Shown: piece by piece, positions 59,487 to 64,000 of the stretch | Layout: each line of letters opens with the position of its first letter | How positions within the stretch are numbered: the first letter of the stretch is position 1 | NCBI GenBank assembly: GCA_016192825.1 | Contig: JACPTK010000033.1 | Span: 100,686 to 164,685, forward strand | From: Betaproteobacteria bacterium | Lineage (GTDB): Bacteria; Pseudomonadota; Gammaproteobacteria; Burkholderiales; SG8-41 | Reading direction: 5' to 3' | Length of the DNA stretch: 64,000 bases | The notes under the pieces: model-generated | What the model saw: only the letters and a program-made list of their open reading frames with translations | The model's database searches: none | Told to the model about the DNA's origin: nothing | Translations under genes and position numbers: made by a program

Positions 59487-60581
59487 ATGTATCGATGGGG
59501 ATTGTCAGTGCTTTGCCTTGTGGTAGCGACGTCCGCTGTGTCGCTGGCCGCTGATTGGGAATCTGCCGCAACTCCCGGCGCGGCGGCGACATCGAATAAG
59601 CGGATCGGATCACAAGTATTAGGCCAGGCGGCAACGAAACCCTTCGGAAGGCAGACGCAAGCACAGTCCAGTCTGACCGGCAAGGTGCGCTACATCAAAG
59701 TCTTTGGCACCGTACATGCGCCGGTAATCGTGATGTCGCGCCGAAAGATGATGGAGAGTAAAGCCCCAGGGGTCCGGCTCGAATTGACAACTTTGTCGTC
59801 AACGCCAGATATCAACCAGGCGATTCTGACTAACAACGCCGATGCCGGGAGCCTCGGGGCGGCGCCGGTGTTGATCGGATGGAGCAAGGGGATACCCTAC
59901 CGGATTGGTGCCAGTCTGGGCTCTGTGCCCCTAAAGCTGATCACTACCCGGGATGAGATCAAGACGCTGAAAGACCTCAAGCAGTATCTCGCCACCTCCG
60001 GGGCAAAGATCGCCGTTATTGGACTTGGCACACTTCAGCACCAGTTCGTTCAGATGGCCGCTGAGAAGGAGTTTGGGGATCCGAAGGCATTGGATCCTTA
60101 TATGGTCGCCATGCCGCAACCGGACTCACGGGCAGCGCTGAAAGCGAAGCGAGACATTGCAGCCCGCGTCTCATCGCCGCCAGCTCTGACGGTAGAGCTC
60201 AAGGAGCAAGGCGTGAGGGAGCTGGCCGATGCTTTCGAAGTTGCCGGCGTTATGTTTCCCTTGGCTACGGTCGTAGTCAGCCGCCGGTTCCACGATGAAC
60301 AGCCGGAGGTCTACAGGCTCTTTATCGAAACGCTCAAGGAAGCCATGGATTGGATTGCCGCCAACCCGGACGAGACAGCAAAGATTCTTTCGGAAGAAGC
60401 GGGTGGCAAGATTCCGCCAGCGGTGTTTCTGCAGGATCTCCGGACTACCAAGTTCGACATAACGCCGCGAGGAATCATGCGGTTTTCCGACTTCATGCTG
60501 AAGACAGGCCAAATCTCCAAGAAGCCATCGTCATGGCGAGACCTTACTTGGCCGAACTTGCATGGTCTCAACGGAAATTAG
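59487..60581 (+). CDS. ABC transporter substrate-binding protein (SsuA/TauA/NMT1-like)
   Basis: A 364-aa periplasmic binding protein with AGGAGG six bases before its ATG. The signal peptide MYRWGLSVLCLVVATSAVS is cleaved near LAAD; an unusually long, Ala/Gln-rich linker of about 40 residues precedes the domain, which begins at VRYIKVFGTVHAPV. LKLITTRDEIKTLKDLKQYL and ETLKEAMDWIAANPDETAKIL are typical of sulfonate/nitrate/hydroxymethylpyrimidine receptors. It heads a rightward operon with an amidohydrolase, a small protein, an ATPase and a permease, and so is the receptor of that transporter. Confidence 0.88.
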   Translation: MYRWGLSVLCLVVATSAVSLAADWESAATPGAAATSNKRIGSQVLGQAATKPFGRQTQAQSSLTGKVRYIKVFGTVHAPVIVMSRRKMMESKAPGVRLELTTLSSTPDINQAILTNNADAGSLGAAPVLIGWSKGIPYRIGASLGSVPLKLITTRDEIKTLKDLKQYLATSGAKIAVIGLGTLQHQFVQMAAEKEFGDPKALDPYMVAMPQPDSRAALKAKRDIAARVSSPPALTVELKEQGVRELADAFEVAGVMFPLATVVVSRRFHDEQPEVYRLFIETLKEAMDWIAANPDETAKILSEEAGGKIPPAVFLQDLRTTKFDITPRGIMRFSDFMLKTGQISKKPSSWRDLTWPNLHGLNGN

Positions 60582-60605
60582 CGAGGGAGGCGTCTGAGTC
60601 TCAAG

Positions 60606-61823
60606 TTGACCGGCGGATTGCTCATCGACGGAACTGGGTCACCGCCCGTTCGCAATGCAACGGTAGTCGTAGAAGGCGATACCATCGTTGCCATAAGCCC
60701 GGAAACGGGCTCGCCTCACCATTCGGCATCAGAGCGGGTCATTGATGCCGCGGGCAAGACCATCTTGCCGGGCTTGATCGAGGCTCATATCCACATGGGC
60801 TGGGCGCGCACTCCCGGAGTGTGGCCCAAACTAGTAGGACAGGCGGTTACCATGCACGCCGCCCGTGCCATTCGCAACAGCCTTTATGCATTGAGTCAGG
60901 GTATTACGACAGTACGGGAGGCTGGCGCGAAGAACGGCATGAGCATCAGCCTGCGCTCCGCCATCGAGCAACGAATCATTGCCGGACCGCGTATCGTTGC
61001 CTGTGGGTCACCTATCACCATGACTGGAGGTCACGCATCTCAGTATGGCCGCGAGGCCGATGGTCCCGACGAGGTGCGCAAGGCGGCTCGCGAGCAACTC
61101 AAGGCCGGCGCCGACTTCATCAAATTGATGGGGAATGGCGGATTTACGCTCACCCGCGGCGACGATGTCACGACGGAACAACTCACGCGGGCTGAGATGG
61201 CTGCAGCTGTCGAGGAAGCGCACAAGGCTGGTCGAAAGGTTGCGGTCCATGCTAGTGGAGCAGCTGTTGGGAATGCGATCGCAGTGGGAGCAGACTCGAT
61301 CGAACACGGTGTATTTCTCGAACCGAGTGAAGCACGGAAGATGGTCGAGGACGGCATATTTCTCGTTCCCACCTTGTTGTCGATGCATACCTTGGCGCAT
61401 CACTCTGTCGAATGGGGTCGTTCCGAGGGAGCTGGACGCAATGCAGCACGAGCTCTGGAGCAGCACGAGCGCAGTTTTCGGACAGCGCTGGACGCCGGCG
61501 TTCGTGTCGCTACCGGCACGGACTGGGTCTTGGACGTGGTTGGCGAGATGGAGCTTATGGTACGGTACGGCCTCACGCCGATGCAGGCCGTCGTGGCCGC
61601 CACCGCCACCGCCGCGGAGGTAGTCGGGCTCGCCGCGCGCATCGGCACGATTGCGCCCGGCATGCTGGCGGATCTGATCGTTATCAACGGCAATCCGCTG
61701 AACAGCATCGAGGAGTTGCGTTGCGTCGAATTGGTCATCAAGAACGGAGTGGTCTATCAGCCCCGGGCGCTTCAGGAGGCGCTCGGATGCGAGGCGCAGC
61801 GTCCATTGCCGAGCAGGGCCTAG
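60606..61823 (+). CDS. Amidohydrolase family protein
   Basis: A 405-aa metal-dependent hydrolase, TTG start at 60606 with GGGAGG about 14 bases upstream (a CTG at 60594 is an alternative). The metal ligands are all seen: LPGLIEAHIHM (His-x-His), FIKLMGNGG (bridging Lys), VAVHASG and SIEHG (His) and TGTDW (Asp). The C-terminal GTIAPGMLADLIVINGNPL is the composite domain of imidazolonepropionase/prolidase-like members. Encoded inside an ABC transporter operon, it probably hydrolyses an amide, cyclic imide or peptide-like bond in the imported compound. Confidence 0.9.
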   Translation: MTGGLLIDGTGSPPVRNATVVVEGDTIVAISPETGSPHHSASERVIDAAGKTILPGLIEAHIHMGWARTPGVWPKLVGQAVTMHAARAIRNSLYALSQGITTVREAGAKNGMSISLRSAIEQRIIAGPRIVACGSPITMTGGHASQYGREADGPDEVRKAAREQLKAGADFIKLMGNGGFTLTRGDDVTTEQLTRAEMAAAVEEAHKAGRKVAVHASGAAVGNAIAVGADSIEHGVFLEPSEARKMVEDGIFLVPTLLSMHTLAHHSVEWGRSEGAGRNAARALEQHERSFRTALDAGVRVATGTDWVLDVVGEMELMVRYGLTPMQAVVAATATAAEVVGLAARIGTIAPGMLADLIVINGNPLNSIEELRCVELVIKNGVVYQPRALQEALGCEAQRPLPSRA

Positions 61824-61825
61824 GC

Positions 61826-62164
61826 ATGCCAAAAGCCGGCGTATTCATCGGAATGTATGATGCCCCCCAAGACGAGGACTTTAACGCGTGGTTGCATGGT
61901 CGATACTACCGAGCCATTCTTAAGATGCCCGGGGTACGCTCGATTCAACGCCTCGAAGTGATCGATCCGCCATTCGGACACCAGCGGTATGTCGTGTTGA
62001 TCGAAACGGACGATATTGCGGCGACGCTCCGCCACCGTGACAGCGACGAGTGGCGTCACTGGCAGCAGGAAGCTACCCAGAAGGGCCTCATTAATCGTAC
62101 GCTCGTGCCCGGCAAGAGGATCGTCAGACTGTCCGCTGAAAGCAGCGAGACGGCTGGTCAGTAG
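61826..62164 (+). CDS. Small protein, probable dimeric alpha/beta-barrel fold
   Basis: A 112-aa protein from ATG 61826, two bases after the amidohydrolase stop. AGVFIGMYDAPQDEDFNAWL at the start, MPGVRSIQRLEV in the middle and RYVVLIETDD after it give the beta-alpha-beta pattern of EthD/Dabb-like small enzymes or binding proteins, in which NAWL..RYYR with a buried His/Arg often lies in the active site. The fold assignment is from pattern only. The gene is inside the transporter operon and is probably part of the same pathway. Confidence 0.7.
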   Translation: MPKAGVFIGMYDAPQDEDFNAWLHGRYYRAILKMPGVRSIQRLEVIDPPFGHQRYVVLIETDDIAATLRHRDSDEWRHWQQEATQKGLINRTLVPGKRIVRLSAESSETAGQ

Positions 62165-62170
62165 TCGGGC

Positions 62171-63031
62171 GTGGCAGCTAATCCGCCCATCATGGAGGCG
62201 AGCAATACCCCGGAGCTGCACGCCCCCGCTCTCTCAGTAATCCACCTGTCTGTCCACTACGAAACCGAACGCGGTAAGGTCATCGCGGTGGAAGACGTTT
62301 CGTTTGAGGTGAATCAGGGAGAGAAGCTCATTTTGCTTGGCCCGTCCGGTTGCGGAAAGTCCACACTCCTCAAGACCATTGCCGGGTTCGTCCCGCCGAC
62401 GACGGGACAGATGTTGGTCAATGGTCAGCCAGTCGTGGGACCTGGCCCGGATCGCGTCGTTGTCTTTCAGGAGTTCGATCAACTGCTGCCGTGGAAGACC
62501 GTACTCGGCAACGTTGAGTATCCGCTTCGGGTGACGGGTAAGGTACCCAAGTCCGAGGTCAGGGCTCGAGCGATGGAGTTTATCCGGCTGGTACGTCTCG
62601 AGAAGTTCCATGATGCCTATCCGCACACACTCTCCGGAGGCATGAAGCAGCGGACCGCAATTGCACGTTCGCTTGCCCTTGAGCCAGTGATCTTGCTCAT
62701 GGACGAGCCATTTGGGAGCCTTGATGCACAGACACGCAACAGGCTGCAATATGAGCTCAACGAACTATGGACGCGGACCGGTATAACGATTGTTTTCGTG
62801 ACGCACAGCATCGAGGAGGCGGTCACGCTCGGACAGCGGATCGTGGTCATGACGCCACACCCAGGGCGGGTGAAAAAGGTCCTCACCAATGAGGCTGCCT
62901 TAGCTCCGGAACTGGCGGCAAAGCGGTTGCTTGAGTTACGTGAGGAAATCTGGTCGCTACTACAAGGTGATGATGCGGAAAATGGCGTCAGCTTAAACTT
63001 GCCTCCGTCGGGCACTTCGATGGTGGAGTGA
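62171..63031 (+). CDS. ABC transporter ATP-binding protein (SsuB/TauB-like)
   Basis: A 286-aa ATPase, GTG start at 62171 (ATG 62192 is an alternative). Walker A GPSGCGKST, the Q-loop VFQEFDQLLPWKT, the signature LSGGMKQRTAIARSLA, Walker B ILLMDEP and the switch His in VFVTHSIEEA are all intact. The Q-loop and MKQR wording are typical of the nitrate/sulfonate/taurine subfamily. A C-terminal extension of about 30 residues is not conserved. It is cotranscribed with the permease 9 bp downstream. Confidence 0.93.
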   Translation: MAANPPIMEASNTPELHAPALSVIHLSVHYETERGKVIAVEDVSFEVNQGEKLILLGPSGCGKSTLLKTIAGFVPPTTGQMLVNGQPVVGPGPDRVVVFQEFDQLLPWKTVLGNVEYPLRVTGKVPKSEVRARAMEFIRLVRLEKFHDAYPHTLSGGMKQRTAIARSLALEPVILLMDEPFGSLDAQTRNRLQYELNELWTRTGITIVFVTHSIEEAVTLGQRIVVMTPHPGRVKKVLTNEAALAPELAAKRLLELREEIWSLLQGDDAENGVSLNLPPSGTSMVE

Positions 63032-63040
63032 GGAACTGCG

Positions 63041-63826
63041 ATGAGATATCAAGCGTTACCAGGCTGGCTCAGGAAGGTGCTCATCTTGACGCTTCTTGCT
63101 GTCCTCTGGGAGGTGATAGCACGGAATACCGAGAACAGTCCCCTCGTCTTTCCAGCGTTCTCTCTGGTCGTCCAAACATTCGTCAGACTCCTGTTGGACG
63201 GCACGCTCGTGAGCTATGCTCGAGTGTCGCTGGAGGTCCTCTTGAAGGGCATGGTTCTTGGTAGCCTAGCGGCCCTGCTCTTCACCTCTGTCGCCGTGCA
63301 GTTCACAGCGGGCCGCGATCTGCTCGAGTTGCTCACGTCCATGTGTAATCCTTTGCCGGCAATTGCGGTGCTGCCCATCGCTCTCCTGTGGCTCGGTCTC
63401 GGAGAGGGTTCACTGCTGTTTGTCTTGGTATATTCGATCGTTTGGCCACTTTCGCTGAATCTCTACGCCGGATTTACGACTGTTCCGCAAACGCTGCTAC
63501 GAGTGGGGCAAAACTTTGGTCTATCTCGGCCACGAATGATGTCGGACATTCTCATTCCTGCGACTGCTCCGTACATACTCGCCGGGATGAGAATCGCTTG
63601 GGCCTTCGCCTGGCGAACGCTGATCGCGGCCGAGTTGGTCCTTGGTGTCGTTGGCGGCAAAGGTGGCCTAGGGTGGTTTATCTACCAGCAACGCCACTTC
63701 TTGGAAACCGCTTCCATGTTCTGTGGATTGGCAACAATTGTCCTCATCGGATTGCTCGTGGAGAGTGTGATATTCCGAGCAATTGAGGAGCGGACAGTGT
63801 CGCGGTGGGGCATGAGGACGGCATGA
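63041..63826 (+). CDS. ABC transporter permease (SsuC/TauC-like)
   Basis: A 261-aa inner-membrane protein with about six hydrophobic segments (first at residues 12-28, LTLLAVLWEVIARN). The coupling loop to the ATPase is seen as a run from LLRVGQNFGLSRPRMMSDIL to IPATAPYILAG, the usual EAA-type region, and AWAFAWRTLIAAELVLG follows. With the receptor at 59487 and the ATPase at 62171 it makes a complete importer. It is the last gene of the operon; 63827-63929 has no recognisable gene. Confidence 0.92.
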   Translation: MRYQALPGWLRKVLILTLLAVLWEVIARNTENSPLVFPAFSLVVQTFVRLLLDGTLVSYARVSLEVLLKGMVLGSLAALLFTSVAVQFTAGRDLLELLTSMCNPLPAIAVLPIALLWLGLGEGSLLFVLVYSIVWPLSLNLYAGFTTVPQTLLRVGQNFGLSRPRMMSDILIPATAPYILAGMRIAWAFAWRTLIAAELVLGVVGGKGGLGWFIYQQRHFLETASMFCGLATIVLIGLLVESVIFRAIEERTVSRWGMRTA

Positions 63827-63929
63827 CGCAAAGGGAAAAACCATCCGCCCTCGCCTCACGCTAGCCCAACTTCCACAGTTCGCGGGTGTGAATTGCGGTA
63901 AATCAAGCAGTTAAGCTCTGCGGTCGCCA

Positions 63930-64000
63930 CTACATTTGCAGCATTGCGGGCGGGCGCAGGCGCTCAGGCAGAGTCAGTCCCAGCCGCTCGATGAGGAGCA
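63930..64000 (-). CDS. C-terminal end of an unidentified leftward gene
   Basis: The minus strand from the right edge is open for 22 codons (LLIERLGLTLPERLRPPAML is its main part) to a TAG at 63930. It is convergent with the permease gene. Too short for recognition. Confidence 0.35.
   Translation of the reverse strand, partial: LLIERLGLTLPERLRPPAMLQM

Overview
The window is a catabolic island from a betaproteobacterium, most likely Burkholderiales of the Bordetella/Alcaligenaceae or Comamonadaceae type. The main evidence is eight intact and two decayed Bug-type (TctC-like, Bordetella uptake gene) periplasmic binding proteins, high GC content, and dense divergent operons. No RNA gene, CRISPR array, intact insertion sequence or replication origin was seen.

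Block 1 (about 1-33.7 kb, very GC-rich) carries seven MmgE/PrpD-family enzymes, a PrpF-like isomerase, a TcuA-like flavoprotein, two LeuCD-like hydro-lyase pairs, three SDR oxidoreductases, five Bug proteins, a CapA-family protein, an acyl-CoA dehydrogenase with a BadI/MenB-like crotonase, a second crotonase, a 3-hydroxyisobutyrate-dehydrogenase-type enzyme, a fused double CaiB/BaiF CoA-transferase and one IclR regulator (28.1-28.9 kb). Five divergent intergenic regions each hold one 17-bp palindrome, consensus GTTCCATTNNNYGGAAC, at 4761, 9520, 14320, 18522 and 28941. The last lies between iclR and its neighbour and overlaps the -35 of iclR. I infer one local IclR regulon built from divergent operons.

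Block 2 (about 33.7-58.5 kb, visibly less GC-rich) starts at a truncated, frameshifted Bug pseudogene. It contains a rightward operon (gamma-glutamyltransferase family, Bug, MmgE/PrpD; 34.75-39.07 kb) facing a run of fourteen leftward genes plus one gene fragment (58.48-39.09 kb). That run encodes MmgE/PrpD, Bug, TcuA-like flavoprotein, GntR/FCD regulator, short PutA, a ThDP enzyme, a three-subunit amino-acid/opine-type dehydrogenase, an enolase-superfamily enzyme, an FAH-fold protein, an AcnA-type aconitase, a Bug fragment, Bug and aspartate dehydrogenase. An identical 20-nt sequence (TGAACACATAAGTGTATACA) stands in the same orientation before the first gene of both operons and is a good candidate for the GntR operator.

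Block 3 (58.5-64 kb) opens with about 1 kb of gene-poor DNA holding only remnants. It continues with a rightward SsuABC/TauABC-like ABC transporter operon that also encodes an amidohydrolase and a small alpha/beta protein. The end of an unidentified leftward gene enters from the right edge.

Together the genes suggest uptake and breakdown of carboxylates. Bug proteins bind organic acids. MmgE/PrpD, PrpF, TcuA, LeuCD and AcnA homologues act on branched di- and tricarboxylates. The CoA enzymes of block 1 suggest a beta-oxidation or ring-opening arm. The PutA, opine-oxidase-like and aspartate-dehydrogenase genes of block 2 suggest a nitrogen-containing substrate of the N-substituted amino-acid type. 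The actual substrates are not determined by the sequence.
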